A stretch of 64,000 nucleotides of DNA from Methanoculleus taiwanensis (lineage in GTDB: Archaea; Halobacteriota; Methanomicrobia; Methanomicrobiales; Methanoculleaceae). The DNA is taken from contig NZ_LHQS01000001.1 in the NCBI RefSeq assembly GCF_004102725.1, forward strand, positions 62,001 through 126,000. The letters are read 5' to 3'. Below the pieces are notes generated by a model, which saw only the letters and a list, made by a program, of their open reading frames with translations, was not told where the DNA came from and did not search any database. Each line of letters starts with the position of its first letter. The stretch's first letter is position 1. Shown here piece after piece: positions 1 to 8,983 of this stretch. The position numbers were made by a program, and so were the translations under genes.

Positions 1-386
1 ATCCGGTCGTAGGTGAAGTTTTCACCCGCATCACCGACGATGACGACGTCCACATCCTCTTCGGCGACGGCAATCCCCTCCTGCTCGAAGTCTTCACGGA
101 CGTCTCCGGTGGTGAGCAGGAAACAGCGGCGCTGCCCCCTCTCGCGCATCCGGGCGACGGCCGCCACCGGCGAGGTGACGATCAGATCGGCCGGGATACG
201 GTAGCCGAGCCCGGCGAGCCGCTCGGCGATGGAGCGGCGCGAGCGCCGGGTGGTGTTCGAGACGAACCGGAACGGCACCTCCCGCTCTTCGAGGAACGCA
301 AGAGTCTCCCGCGCCCCCGCGACCGGTGCGTCGCCGACGTAGAGCACCCCGTCGATATCGATGAGAAACGCCTCTGTCTCCGTAGG
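1..386 (-). CDS. HAD-IIA family phosphatase (LHPP/NagD-like), partial at window edge
   Basis: The minus-strand frame from 386 to the window edge reads FLIDIDGVLYVGDAPVAGA near its start: the HAD nucleophile motif DxDGV(L/T) followed by the type-IIA pattern seen in NagD and LHPP-like phosphatases. Further on it has FVSNTTRRSR (motif II, S/T-N-N/T-type) and VIVGDAGENFTYDR. It would be a soluble phosphatase of small phosphorylated metabolites; the substrate cannot be read from sequence. The gene follows the amidotransferase directly. No ATG, GTG or TTG lies in frame between that gene's TGA (389-387) and the DxD motif, so the true start is unclear (see findings). The C-terminal half lies outside the window. 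Confidence 0.75.
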
Positions 387-1040
387 TCACGCACCTCCCT
401 GCAGGAAGAGAGAGACGATCTCCCTGCAGAATCGTTCGCTCCCGTCGAGGTACCGGGGTGTCCCGGCACGGATCCGCTCGCGCTCGTTCTCATCGAGCGT
501 TTCCGTCCAGGTCTCGATGATCTCCGGCGTCGCCTCGATATGGAACTGGACGCCGAGTGCGGTCTTCAGCGTGTAGAGCTGGTTCGGCACCTCGCTTCCC
601 CAGGCAAGCAGCTCGGCGCCGTCGGGGAGATCGAAGGTCTCGCCGTGCCAGTGAAAGACCTTCAGGCGATCGGGACAATCGGGCAGCAGATCGTTTCTGA
701 TGATATCGACGCCGCACCAGCCCCGCTCGGGTATTCCGGGAGCGACCCGCTGCCCGAACGCACTCGCGATCAGCTGGGCGCCGAGGCAGATCCCGAGCAC
801 AGGGGCTCCTGCCCGGATACTCCGCCGGATCAGTTCTTTCTCCCCTTTGAGGAACGGGTACTCCCGCTCGTCGTTGACGCTCATCCGCCCGCCGAGAAAT
901 ATCAGGGGGGACGTGCCGACAGGCGGTATCACCTCACCTTCGTAGAGGCGGACGATCCGGTACTCGCAATCCCGTTCGGAGAGGACCTGTTCCAGGAAGC
1001 CTGCGGGTTCCGTCTCCCCGTGCTGGAAGATTGTGATCAC
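387..1040 (-). CDS. Class I glutamine amidotransferase-like protein
   Basis: This is a stand-alone type 1 glutamine amidotransferase of about 217 residues. It shows the nucleophile elbow GICLGAQL (catalytic Cys), HWHGETFDLP, and VQFHIEATPE carrying the catalytic His and Glu. Such proteins, related to the GuaA amidotransferase domain, release ammonia from glutamine or act as gamma-glutamyl hydrolases; the acceptor is unknown. I prefer the GTG at 1040 (VITIFQHGE) because GAGG lies 8 bases upstream; an ATG at 1076 would add 12 residues that look like leader. The stop is directly followed by the HAD phosphatase frame, so the two are probably one transcript. Confidence 0.85.
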   Translation of the reverse strand: MITIFQHGETEPAGFLEQVLSERDCEYRIVRLYEGEVIPPVGTSPLIFLGGRMSVNDEREYPFLKGEKELIRRSIRAGAPVLGICLGAQLIASAFGQRVAPGIPERGWCGVDIIRNDLLPDCPDRLKVFHWHGETFDLPDGAELLAWGSEVPNQLYTLKTALGVQFHIEATPEIIETWTETLDENERERIRAGTPRYLDGSERFCREIVSLFLQGGA

Positions 1041-1182
1041 TGCTGTTCCCTCGAGAATTATCACCTTACTATGCACCGCTGGTATTTATGCGCGATCGGG
1101 GAGGCGGGCGGGGCAGCGAGCACTTTCGCTCTCCGCCGATCCGGTTCTTATAGATTCCCGGGAAAACGTGATCTCCATACCG

Positions 1183-2211
1183 ATGGCCGGATTCTTCAGC
1201 CGCCCCGACGGCACGAGCGTCTCCGACTACGACCGCGCCCGGCGGCTGAAGCACCGGCTCCTCGAGCGGTACCGTGATATCCCGCTCGAGACCGTCTTCT
1301 GCGGCAGGGAGGAGGCGACCCCTGCCGGTGCCTGCTACGTCGTCGAGTCGTCGGAGACGCTCGCGATGGAGGGAGCAGACCGTGAACGGGCACGGGCGAC
1401 GATACTCGCCGACCTGACGCTCGTTCGCGGGATCGGGGAGCGGACAGCGGCACGGCTCCGGCAGCAGGGGTACCGCACGGTCACCGACCTCACCCGGCAC
1501 CCGAGGTATGGAAGCGACGCCGGCCTGCTGCTCCGGCAGGTCTCATCCGGAACGACCGCCGACCTCATGCAGTCCATAGGGAGGCGCCACCAGGTCTCCC
1601 ACCCGCTGGTGCTCAAGACGAGCCGGTTCCACGATCCCGGGGACTTCGTCTTCCTCGATATCGAGACGCTCGGGCTCTTCTCCCGGCCGGTCATCCTCGC
1701 CGGCGTTGCTCTGGTCAGCGGTTCTGCGATCACCGTCCGCCAGTACCTGCTCCGCGATATCGACGAGGAGGCGGCGGCACTCTCTGCGACGGTCGGGCAC
1801 CTCGCTGCGAAGAACGCCTGCCTCGTCACCTTCAACGGCAAGGCCTTCGATCTCCCGTACGTGCAAGACCGGCTCGCCCACCACGGCATCGCCGCGGACC
1901 TCGGCGTCCCGCACTTCGACGCCCTCCATTTCTCGCGGCGGTGCTGGAAGAAGCAGGTCGGGAGCTGCCGCCTGACCGCGCTCGAGCGGGCGGTCTTCGG
2001 GATCGAGCGGAGCGACGACGTTCCGAGCGCTCTGGTGCCGGAGTTCTACGAAACCTACCTCCGGACCGGGAACGCCGGGCCGCTCGTGCCGGTGGTGGAG
2101 CACAACCGGCAGGATCTGATCTCGCTCGCCCGTCTCTTCATCCACCTCCGGGAGGAGTGGGACGGCAGCAGCGGAACGTGCCACGGCACCGCGGCGCTGC
2201 CCGACCGATAG
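1183..2211 (+). CDS. RNase H-like (YprB-type, DEDD) exonuclease domain protein with helix-hairpin-helix
   Basis: About 342 residues. A helix-hairpin-helix-like stretch (VRGIGERTAARLRQQGY, about residues 80-105) precedes a DEDD exonuclease fold: FLDIETLG (Asp159 and Glu161), VTFNGKAFDLPYV (second acidic motif) and a terminal EHNRQDLISLARL with the last Asp. This matches the RNase_H_2/YprB family, presumed 3'-5' exonucleases on DNA or RNA. I chose the ATG at 1183; an in-frame GTG at 1168 is the alternative, and the open frame up to 1033 is antisense to the amidotransferase start. The gene stands divergent from the amidotransferase and is followed by amzA after 41 bases. Confidence 0.8.
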   Translation: MAGFFSRPDGTSVSDYDRARRLKHRLLERYRDIPLETVFCGREEATPAGACYVVESSETLAMEGADRERARATILADLTLVRGIGERTAARLRQQGYRTVTDLTRHPRYGSDAGLLLRQVSSGTTADLMQSIGRRHQVSHPLVLKTSRFHDPGDFVFLDIETLGLFSRPVILAGVALVSGSAITVRQYLLRDIDEEAAALSATVGHLAAKNACLVTFNGKAFDLPYVQDRLAHHGIAADLGVPHFDALHFSRRCWKKQVGSCRLTALERAVFGIERSDDVPSALVPEFYETYLRTGNAGPLVPVVEHNRQDLISLARLFIHLREEWDGSSGTCHGTAALPDR

Positions 2212-2252
2212 TCTCAACACCACCCTCGCCCACCATCGTCCGGCGGGGATCT

Positions 2253-2780
2253 ATGCGTATCGTTCTGGTGCCGATGGACGAACTCGAGCCCGGTGTTCTC
2301 CCGGAGCTCCGCGAGGGGCTTCGACGGGTCTTCAGGCAGGAGGTGACGATCGGCGAGCGGGTAGACCTTCCCGGCAGTGCGAAGAACGATACCCGCGGGC
2401 AGTACGAGGCGGGAACGGTGCTCGGAGCACTCCTGGACGCGGGGGGCGGCTACGACCGGGTGCTCGGGATCACCGCAGCGGATCTGTACGTCCCCGGACT
2501 GAACTTCGTCTTCGGCGTTGCCAGAGAGAGAAACGCGGTGATATCGTTCCACCGGCTCCGCCAGTCCTTCTACCATCTCCCGGAAGACCGCGAGGTCTTC
2601 TCCCGCAGGGTGCTCGTCGAGGCGGTGCACGAACTCGGGCATACCTTCGGCCTCTCCCACTGCGGCGACCCTGCCTGCGTGATGTACTTCTCGCAGACCA
2701 TCGCCGATACCGATAGGAAAGGCCCTGCATTCTGTCCGGCATGCCACCCGGAGCTCCGGGGCGGCGGAGGGCGGCGATGA
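2253..2780 (+). CDS. amzA: Archaemetzincin, zinc metalloprotease
   Basis: 175 residues, the usual size of archaeal archaemetzincins. The extended zinc motif HELGHTFGLSHCGD (from about residue 126) is followed by CVMYFSQTI, where the Met forms the met-turn, and by a CPAC pair that completes the family-specific four-Cys second zinc site. The family is a predicted aminopeptidase-like metzincin; physiological substrates in archaea are not known. The start at 2253 follows GGCGGGGAT. The stop overlaps the next start by four bases (ATGA, 2777-2780), so translation of the following NTPase is probably coupled. Confidence 0.92.
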   Translation: MRIVLVPMDELEPGVLPELREGLRRVFRQEVTIGERVDLPGSAKNDTRGQYEAGTVLGALLDAGGGYDRVLGITAADLYVPGLNFVFGVARERNAVISFHRLRQSFYHLPEDREVFSRRVLVEAVHELGHTFGLSHCGDPACVMYFSQTIADTDRKGPAFCPACHPELRGGGGRR

Positions 2781-3319
2781 TACGAAACCTCCTGATCACC
2801 GGGATGCCCGGCACGGGCAAGACAACGCTCGTCCGGCGGATTGCCGACGGCCTCGCCGGGTACCGGGCGGTCGGGTTTTATACGCAGGAGCTCCGGGAGG
2901 CGGGACGGCGAGTCGGGTTCGAGCTCGTCAGCCTCGACGGCAGGCGGCGGGTGCTCGCCCACACGGAAATCGAGACCCCCTTCCGGGTGGGGAGGTACGG
3001 CGTCGACGTTGCGGGGTTTGAAGAGTTCCTCGCGTCCGTCCCCTTCACCGCCGGAGAGGCGGATATCATCGTCATCGACGAGATCGGGAAGATGGAGTGG
3101 TTCTCGCATAGATTCCGGGAGATCGTCCGGGAGGCTCTCGATACCGCAACACCGTGCCTCGCGACGATCGCCCTGAAGGGCGGGAGAGAGATCGAGGCTC
3201 TCCGGCTTCGCCGGGACGTGCGGGTAGTCGAGGTGACCCGCACGAACCGGGATAGCCTCCCCCCCGTGCTCGAGGAAGACCTGCGGCGAATGGTTGCGGC
3301 ACCGCCCGGGAGCGGATAA
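2777..3319 (+). CDS. THEP1-type nucleoside-triphosphatase
   Basis: 180 residues with a Walker A GMPGTGKTTL at residues 9-18, a Walker B IIVIDEIGKMEW near residue 98, and a C-terminal VVEVTRTNRDSLP typical of the NTPase_1/THEP1 family (Aquifex aq_1292, human cancer-related NTPase). These enzymes hydrolyse NTPs slowly in vitro; the cellular role is unclear. The start codon overlaps the amzA stop (ATGA), which makes an amzA-NTPase operon. No signal or membrane segment is visible. Confidence 0.88.
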   Translation: MIRNLLITGMPGTGKTTLVRRIADGLAGYRAVGFYTQELREAGRRVGFELVSLDGRRRVLAHTEIETPFRVGRYGVDVAGFEEFLASVPFTAGEADIIVIDEIGKMEWFSHRFREIVREALDTATPCLATIALKGGREIEALRLRRDVRVVEVTRTNRDSLPPVLEEDLRRMVAAPPGSG

Positions 3320-3635
3320 AGAAACGTGCGCGATAACCGGTGTCGGGCACAGATATTTTCCATAGGGTGCGGGAATTGCGAAAAAAACCGCAATACAGGA
3401 ATATAATATATATCAATCCATAAAAAAGGCGAATTTGATTTTGACTGATAAAAATGAGTCTAAAAGAAAAACAAAGGATAATAAGAGGATTAGGGATACC
3501 GGAAAGTTTATTTCACCGACAATCCAACGTAGCTTTCGCCCCCATATATCATTTTTGACCGCTCCGGTGCAGAGGGAATACACGCCCGGATCTCCGTTTA
3601 ATCACTGCTGAACGAGTAGTCGAACCCACGCACCG
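3320..3635. other. AT-rich intergenic region with a possible 34-codon ORF
   Basis: This 316-base gap separates the convergent NTPase and HTH genes and is far richer in A/T than its surroundings. A TATA-like run lies at about 3402-3414 (AATATAATATATAT). About 40 bases further a short frame, 3454-3558, encodes a basic peptide beginning MSLKEKQRIIRGLG. There is no clear Shine-Dalgarno and no family I recognise, so coding status is doubtful. I see no tRNA or stable hairpin here. Confidence 0.4.
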
Positions 3636-3842
3636 TCACTCAAGGTCGCTCTCCTCGAATATGAAGAGGTCGTCGATCGTCGTCCCAAGTTCGTGGGCGA
3701 CCCGGTAGGCGAGTTTGAGCGAGGGGTTGTACTTCCCCTTCTCGAGAAAGACGATCGTCTCCCGCCGGACACCGGCACGTTTCGCGAGGTCTTCCTGGGT
3801 GAGCCCGAGCTTCGCCCGGAACTCCTTGATCCGGGTCTGCAT
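3636..3842 (-). CDS. Small HTH transcriptional regulator (Xre/YozG-type)
   Basis: 68 residues forming a single helix-turn-helix of the Xre class: [20 protein letters not shown], then [20 protein letters not shown] as recognition helix and a C-terminal tail of the kind that follows many membrane-protein-linked HTH regulators. It is the third gene after two DUF2178-like membrane proteins. HTH/DUF2178 pairings recur in archaea and Bacilli, so it probably represses its own operon. An in-frame ATG at 3890 overlaps the upstream stop but would add 16 non-HTH residues; ATG 3842 has GGGGGCGATC just ahead. The likely operator is at 4694-4730. Confidence 0.85.
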   Translation of the reverse strand: MQTRIKEFRAKLGLTQEDLAKRAGVRRETIVFLEKGKYNPSLKLAYRVAHELGTTIDDLFIFEESDLE

Positions 3843-3876
3843 CAGATCGCCCCCGGGAGTCGGCGGCCTGAGCCGG

Positions 3877-4284
3877 TCATTCGACGTCACCCTGCCGGTT
3901 CAGCAGATACAGCGCGGCCGAAGCGGTAATCCCGAGCGCAAAGAAGGTCAGGGCAAACGCATCTCTCCCGCTCATCCCGACGATCCCGGCATAATCGAGG
4001 AAGAGCATGACAATCACCAGGAAGAATGATACCTGCCACGAGCAGGCATATGCCGCTCTCCGAATCCGTCGGTCGCGTTCGTCCTCCTCTACCGGCGGTC
4101 GGCGCTCCCGGGTCGTGAGGGTCTGCACGCCCGCAGCCACAGAGAGGGCGACCCCTGCAACGATGAGGTACGCTGAAGTCCGGTCCGGCATGCTGGAGAA
4201 GGGCAGGAGCACTCCGGCGGCGAGCAGAGCAAGGCCGAAGGTCAGAAAGAGCCAGACCTTCGCCCGACCCGGCCGGCCGCTCAT
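3877..4284 (-). CDS. DUF2178-like membrane protein, second copy
   Basis: 135 residues with four predicted membrane helices: [48 protein letters not shown] and a C-terminal [19 protein letters not shown] charged cytoplasmic loop ([16 protein letters not shown]) sits between the second and third. This layout, with D/E-R-x-x-R-I in the loop, fits the DUF2178 family, often next to small HTH regulators. The ATG overlaps the stop of the paralog upstream by four bases (4281-4284). The molecular function is unknown. Confidence 0.75.
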   Translation of the reverse strand: MSGRPGRAKVWLFLTFGLALLAAGVLLPFSSMPDRTSAYLIVAGVALSVAAGVQTLTTRERRPPVEEDERDRRIRRAAYACSWQVSFFLVIVMLFLDYAGIVGMSGRDAFALTFFALGITASAALYLLNRQGDVE

Positions 4285-4670
4285 GCGACGTCACCCTTCC
4301 GGAAGAGGTACCACTGGAACGCCCGTGCGGAGAGGATCATCCCAAACCCGAGGAGCGCGAGAACGCCCTGGAGGCTGAGCGCCGCGAGGTCGAGGTAGTC
4401 CACCCAGAAGAGCAGAAAGACCAGCACGAGGGTGAAGAGCCAGGAGTAGGTGATCCCGTAGGCGCCGATCTTCTTCGTCCGCTCGTCGGCCTGCACCTCG
4501 TCGCGGTAGCGGAACGTCGTGATCATCGTCACGATCAGCATGGCGATACCTGCCGAGACGAGCGCGGTCGGCGCCGGGCCTTCGTCGGCGATGCCGGCGA
4601 ACGGGAGGGCGATGCCTGCTGCCACGAGCAGGAGCCCGAGAGTTACGGGTAGAACCTGTTTCCACTGCAT
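4281..4670 (-). CDS. DUF2178-like membrane protein, first gene of operon
   Basis: 129 residues, paralogous in layout to the next gene: two helices (VLPVTLGLLLVAAGIALPF and ALVSAGIAMLIVTMI), a loop with DEVQADERTKKIGAYG, then two more helices ending in a short basic tail. It is the promoter-proximal gene of a three-gene operon (this gene, the second DUF2178, the HTH). The promoter lies directly upstream, with a TATA-like TTATATAA on the minus strand and two palindromic 11-mers 21 bases apart. No catalytic residue is evident; a regulator-membrane partner role is inference. Confidence 0.75.
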   Translation of the reverse strand: MQWKQVLPVTLGLLLVAAGIALPFAGIADEGPAPTALVSAGIAMLIVTMITTFRYRDEVQADERTKKIGAYGITYSWLFTLVLVFLLFWVDYLDLAALSLQGVLALLGFGMILSARAFQWYLFRKGDVA

Positions 4671-4693
4671 CTCTGATCACTCGCTGTTGATTA

Positions 4694-4738
4694 TTTCTAA
4701 CACAGTGTTAGAAATGTGCAACACAATGTTATATAATT
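4694..4738 (-). promoter_or_regulatory. Promoter with paired palindromic operator of the DUF2178-HTH operon
   Basis: On the minus strand a TATA-like TTATATAAC (4728-4736) should set the start site near 4706. A perfect inverted repeat with 10-base arms (TTTCTAACAC and GTGTTAGAAA around one central base) covers 4694-4714, so it sits on the start site. A second related site, AACACAATGTT at 4720-4730, lies exactly 21 bases from the AACACAGTGTT core at 4699-4709, two helical turns away, and touches the TATA box. This is what an autorepressor operator looks like; the HTH protein of the same operon is the obvious ligand. Confidence 0.7.
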
Positions 4739-4803
4739 CTAACTACCCGGCAGACAGAAACGCCGGGCACCGACCAGCATGCGGAGATGGGAAAAAGGGG
4801 ATT

Positions 4804-5508
4804 TCAGGGAATCGTCCTGACGATCTTCTCTTTCGAGAGGAACCCGGCGAGGTAGTTCGTCACGCCGAGCAGCACGCCGCCGATGAGGATCGTCGCGCCG
4901 ACCTGCCCCCACCCGACCGCAATCCCGGTCTCGAAGACCACCTGCATCGAGAAGAGCAGGAAAAAGAGGGCACCGAAGACGATGATATTGATGATCTGAT
5001 TCTCGCGCAGCCCGAAGAGGAACTGGATAAACCCGAGCAGCCCCACCGCCGAGGCTATGAAGAGCGGGACGGCGACGAGGAGGTGGAGAATCGCCGGGGC
5101 CGAAGGGAGGAGGAGCGCCTCTCCAGGAAAGTTCGCCACGCCGACGAGCACCCCGACCCCGACGAGCGTGATCGCGTAGGCGGGGACGGCGACGCCGATC
5201 ACCTTCCCGAGCCAGATCTGCCAGAGCGAGAGCGGCGTTACGAGGAGGGTCGCGATGATCCCCTCCTGCTTCTCCCGGAGAAAGACCTGCCCCGAGAGGA
5301 GATAGGCAATGAAGACACCGATGACGAGCCCCAGGTAGAAGATACCGGTATCGAGAGCGCCTGCTGCCGACTCGCCGCCGAGCCCGGCGATGGCAGGCCC
5401 GGAGAGGCCGCCGAACCAGACGGCGAAGAAGAGCGCGACGAGGAGCGAACTCTTCGTCCCGAGGATCTGCCGGATCTCTTTTCCCGCCACGATAGTAACG
5501 CCGCTCAT
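4804..5508 (-). CDS. ABC-2 type transporter permease
   Basis: 234 residues with six hydrophobic segments, starting after an N-terminal VAGKEIRQILGTKSSLLVA, the usual ABC-2 entry (a cytoplasmic helix and TM1). FLREKQEGIIATLLVTPLS is the typical ABC-2 signature loop between TM2 and TM3. It pairs with the ATPase gene upstream (four-base ATGA overlap at 5505-5508), forming a two-gene exporter or drug-resistance-type transporter; the substrate is not deducible. A short A5 (4792-4796) downstream gives a weak T-run terminator on the minus strand. Confidence 0.88.
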   Translation of the reverse strand: MSGVTIVAGKEIRQILGTKSSLLVALFFAVWFGGLSGPAIAGLGGESAAGALDTGIFYLGLVIGVFIAYLLSGQVFLREKQEGIIATLLVTPLSLWQIWLGKVIGVAVPAYAITLVGVGVLVGVANFPGEALLLPSAPAILHLLVAVPLFIASAVGLLGFIQFLFGLRENQIINIIVFGALFFLLFSMQVVFETGIAVGWGQVGATILIGGVLLGVTNYLAGFLSKEKIVRTIP

Positions 5509-6431
5509 ACCGCTCCCTCTTCACGGACGATACCGAGATAGACGTCCTCGAGCGACCGGGTCACCCGTCTCGCCTCCGCGAGATCCACCCCGGCGAGCAC
5601 GAGCTCCCGGAGCACCCGCGGTCCGACCGCTTCGTCGAGCGATACCGTCAGGACGGCGCCGTCGACGGACGACGACCGGACGCCGTCGAGCGCTGCAACG
5701 AGCGAGGACGCCCGTTCCGCCGTCGCAGGGTCGGCGACCGTGATCTCGTAGACCGGGGCTTTCTCCGACGCCCGCAGGTGCTCGACGGAATCGTATGCCC
5801 GAACCCTGCCCGCATTGAGGATCGCGACCTTGGTGCAGACCCGCTGCACCTCGTTGAGGTTATGCGAATTTAAAAAGACCGTGCGGTTCTGCTCCCGCGA
5901 CAGCTCGAGGATGAGATCGCGGACAAGCCGCTGCGCCTCGGGATCGAGCCCCGACGTCGGTTCGTCCAGGAAGAGCAACTCCGGGTCGTGGATGATCGCC
6001 CTCGCTAAGGCGAGCTTGCGCATCATTCCGGTTGAGAAGGTGCCGACCGGCTCGTCGGCGGACGCGGCGAGATCGACGTACTCGAGAAGCTCACGTATCC
6101 GCTTCCCAGGATTGGAAACCCCGTACAGCCCGGCGTAGTACCGCAGGTTGTCGTGCGCCGAGAGCCGGGCAAAGAGACCGTTATTCTCGAGGAGAACACC
6201 GACCCGCCGGCGTAGAGCGTCCTCCCTCCCGAGGTCGGAGCCCCAGACCCGCGCCGTCCCGGAAGTCGGCGCGAGGAGTCCGAGGATGATCCTGATGGTC
6301 GTGGTCTTGCCGGCACCGTTCGGGCCGAGGAACCCGAAGACTTCCCCCTCCTCGACCCGGAACGATATCCCGCCAAGTACCGCCTTGCCGTCGAACGTCT
6401 TTGTCAGATTCGTAACATCGATAATCACCAT
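5505..6431 (-). CDS. ABC transporter ATP-binding protein (CcmA/NodI-type)
   Basis: 308 residues. Walker A GPNGAGKTT is at residues 36-44, the Q-loop region gives LLENNGLFARLSA, the signature motif is the variant FSTGMMRKLALA, and Walker B with D-loop is LLFLDEPTSGLDPEAQ. A C-terminal domain of about 80 residues with EITVADPATAE resembles the accessory domain of ABC-2 exporters. I chose ATG 6431 (GGGAG 9 bases ahead); the open frame to 6593 adds 54 residues unlike any ABC N-terminus. The stop overlaps the permease start, so both are one operon. Confidence 0.9.
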   Translation of the reverse strand: MVIIDVTNLTKTFDGKAVLGGISFRVEEGEVFGFLGPNGAGKTTTIRIILGLLAPTSGTARVWGSDLGREDALRRRVGVLLENNGLFARLSAHDNLRYYAGLYGVSNPGKRIRELLEYVDLAASADEPVGTFSTGMMRKLALARAIIHDPELLFLDEPTSGLDPEAQRLVRDLILELSREQNRTVFLNSHNLNEVQRVCTKVAILNAGRVRAYDSVEHLRASEKAPVYEITVADPATAERASSLVAALDGVRSSSVDGAVLTVSLDEAVGPRVLRELVLAGVDLAEARRVTRSLEDVYLGIVREEGAV

Positions 6432-6724
6432 GACTTTCGCTCCCTGCCCCTGACCGCCGGAACCGCCGTACGTACTGCAGTTTCGCATGGGGCACGCCTC
6501 CCGGCGCGGGAGTACCCGACCCCGGAAGAATGACGGAATGCTCATCGCCCCGCTACCCGTCGTGGGGCGCTCCCCCCGGATACATCTTTCCAAACGGGCG
6601 ATGTCATCCAGTTATTATCGGAACAGCGGGGTCATAAATTGTTCCCCAAATCCCCGCAAACTTAATTTCCTTTGAGTATATTCAGACACAGGTACTCCAC
6701 CAGGGGGACGGTGATCGAAAGAGC
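6432..6724. promoter_or_regulatory. Divergent promoter region between ABC exporter and trehalose gene
   Basis: 293 bases without a convincing ORF. On the plus strand a TATA-like GAGTATATTC (6676-6685) lies about 40 bases before the otsAB ATG, and a purine-rich GGTGATCGAAAGAGC precedes that ATG. On the minus strand the ABC operon start lacks an obvious TATA within 60 bases. Confidence 0.5.
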
Positions 6725-8983
6725 ATGAACAGGTTACTGATAGTGTCAAACAGACTCCCGATAAAGATCACCAAGCAGAAAGGTGACCTTTCCTTTGAGC
6801 GTACCGCAGGGGGGCTTGCAACCGGCGTCGGATCGTTCTATAAGTCGTACAATAGCCTCTGGATAGGATGGCCAGCGGTGAACGTGCGGAAGAACAACCT
6901 CGAAGAGAAGAATCGGATCTGCGCCGCACTCAGAGAAGAGCAGTGCCATCCGGTCTATCTCTCGCCCTACGATGTCAAAAACTACTATGACGGTTTCTGC
7001 AACAACACCATCTGGCCGCTCTTCCACTACTTCAACCACCTGACCGAGTACGACAACCATCAGTGGAAGGTCTACAAAAAGGTGAACGAGGCATTCTGCG
7101 AGACGATCGTCGAGGTTGCGAACCCCGACGATACCATATGGGTGCACGACTACCACCTCATGCTCCTCCCGCAGATGCTCCGCGAACACCTGCCGAACGC
7201 AGAGATAGGATTCTTCCTCCATATCCCGTTTCCGTCGTACGAGATCTTCCGGCTCCTCCCGTGGAGGAAGGAGATCCTGGAAGGTCTCCTCGGCGCGGAC
7301 CTCGTCGGGTTCCACACCTACGACTACATCCGCCACTTCCTCTCCAGCGTCCGTCGGATTCTCGGGTACGAGCATTCGCTCGGGGAGGTCGTCACCGGCA
7401 ACCGGGTCGTCAGGGCCGATATGTTCCCGATGGGAATCGACTACCAGCAGTTCGCCGGTGCGGTCAGCGAACCCGCCGTGCAGGAGGAGATCGCACGCGC
7501 CCGGGGGCAGTATGGCGACCGGAAGATCATCCTCTCGTTCGACCGGCTGGACTACACGAAAGGCATCCCGCTGCGCCTGGAGGCATTCGATGCGTTCCTC
7601 GAGAAGAAACCCGAGTACCGGGGGAAGGTCTCGTTCATCCTCGTCGCAGTTCCCTCGCGGACAGCCATCGAGCATTACCAGGCGTTAAAGCAGCAGATCG
7701 ACGAGCTGGTCGGGCGGATCAACGGGAAGTACGCAACGACCAACTGGGTGCCGGTACACTATTTCTACAACTACCTCCCGTTCGAAGCCCTCGTCGCAAA
7801 CTACAAACTCGCCGACGTAGCCCTCGTCACCCCGATACGCGACGGGATGAACCTCATGGCCAAAGAGTTCGTGGCGACGAAGACCGACGGCCGGGGTGTC
7901 CTGATCCTCTCGGAGATGGCGGGAGCCGCCCCGGAACTCGGCGAAGCGGTCATCGTCAACCCGAACGACCGGGAGGCGGTGGTCGAGGCGATCGAGACCG
8001 CCCTCACCATGTCCGAGGAGGAGCAGACCGAACGGAACCGGATCATGCAGAAGCGGCTTCGCCGCTACGATGTCACCAACTGGGCCGGCGACTTCATCAA
8101 CCGGCTGGACGACGCCTGTCTCCACCAGCAGACGCGCTCTGAGCAGCTCCTGACGGCGCAGATGCGCGAGCGGCTCCTCGCCGATTACGGAGCGGCAGGA
8201 AACCGCCTGATTTTGCTTGACTACGACGGCACACTGGTGCCCTTTGCGGCAAAACCCGAAAAAGCAGTCCCCGACAGAGCGGTTCGGGAAGAACTCGCCC
8301 GGCTCTCCGCGGTGCCGAAGAACGAGGTGGTCATCATCAGCGGCCGTGACCGACATACCCTCGAATCGTGGTTCGGGGCTACGGACGTAAACTTCATCGC
8401 CGAACACGGTGTCTGGATCAAGGAGCAGAATCGTGACTGGGTGATGCAGGAGTCGCTCTCGAACGAGTGGAAGGAAGAAGTCCTCCCGATCCTCGAGCTC
8501 TACGCAGACCGGACGCCCGGCGCGTTCGTCGAGGAGAAGGAGTACTCGCTTGTGTGGCACTACCGGAAGGCCGACCCGGTTCTCGCATCCCTGCGGGCAA
8601 AGGAGCTGAAAGACCATCTCCTCCACCTCACCTCGAACCTCAACATCGCCGTCATGGACGGGCACAAGATCATCGAGGCCAAAAGTGCCCTGATCAACAA
8701 AGGAAGGGCGGCGCACCACTGGATAAGCAAAAAACCCTGGGACTTCATTCTCGCTATCGGAGACGACCGGACGGACGAAGATCTCTTTGAAGCGCTTCCG
8801 GAGAGCGCCTACTCGATCAAGGTCGGACAGTCCGCGTCGAGAGCCCGGTTCAACCTCACCTCGCAGCGCGACGTGCTGCCGCTGCTGCGGAGCTGCACCG
8901 CCTGCGACGAGGCGCGGGCACAGGAAAAGAAACGGCCTGAAAAGCAGAAAGAGAAGGAAACTGTAAGGTCTACTCCCCTATAG
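6725..8983 (+). CDS. otsAB: Bifunctional trehalose-6-phosphate synthase/phosphatase
   Basis: 752 residues fusing both steps of trehalose synthesis. The N-terminal GT20 domain (about 1-470) has [32 protein letters not shown] near 139, [20 protein letters not shown] near 272 (donor-binding Arg and Lys) and [12 protein letters not shown] near 373. The C-terminal HAD-IIB domain (about 490-730) begins [13 protein letters not shown] with the catalytic DxD near 499-501 and ends with the [11 protein letters not shown] metal motif. It makes trehalose 6-phosphate from UDP- or GDP-glucose and glucose 6-phosphate, then removes the phosphate, probably as compatible-solute supply. The last 14 bases overlap sepS on the other strand. 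Confidence 0.93.
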   Translation: MNRLLIVSNRLPIKITKQKGDLSFERTAGGLATGVGSFYKSYNSLWIGWPAVNVRKNNLEEKNRICAALREEQCHPVYLSPYDVKNYYDGFCNNTIWPLFHYFNHLTEYDNHQWKVYKKVNEAFCETIVEVANPDDTIWVHDYHLMLLPQMLREHLPNAEIGFFLHIPFPSYEIFRLLPWRKEILEGLLGADLVGFHTYDYIRHFLSSVRRILGYEHSLGEVVTGNRVVRADMFPMGIDYQQFAGAVSEPAVQEEIARARGQYGDRKIILSFDRLDYTKGIPLRLEAFDAFLEKKPEYRGKVSFILVAVPSRTAIEHYQALKQQIDELVGRINGKYATTNWVPVHYFYNYLPFEALVANYKLADVALVTPIRDGMNLMAKEFVATKTDGRGVLILSEMAGAAPELGEAVIVNPNDREAVVEAIETALTMSEEEQTERNRIMQKRLRRYDVTNWAGDFINRLDDACLHQQTRSEQLLTAQMRERLLADYGAAGNRLILLDYDGTLVPFAAKPEKAVPDRAVREELARLSAVPKNEVVIISGRDRHTLESWFGATDVNFIAEHGVWIKEQNRDWVMQESLSNEWKEEVLPILELYADRTPGAFVEEKEYSLVWHYRKADPVLASLRAKELKDHLLHLTSNLNIAVMDGHKIIEAKSALINKGRAAHHWISKKPWDFILAIGDDRTDEDLFEALPESAYSIKVGQSASRARFNLTSQRDVLPLLRSCTACDEARAQEKKRPEKQKEKETVRSTPL

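Noticed and set aside
7685-8719. 344-residue minus-strand frame
   Set aside because: Antisense shadow of the trehalose gene; no start signal and no recognisable motif.
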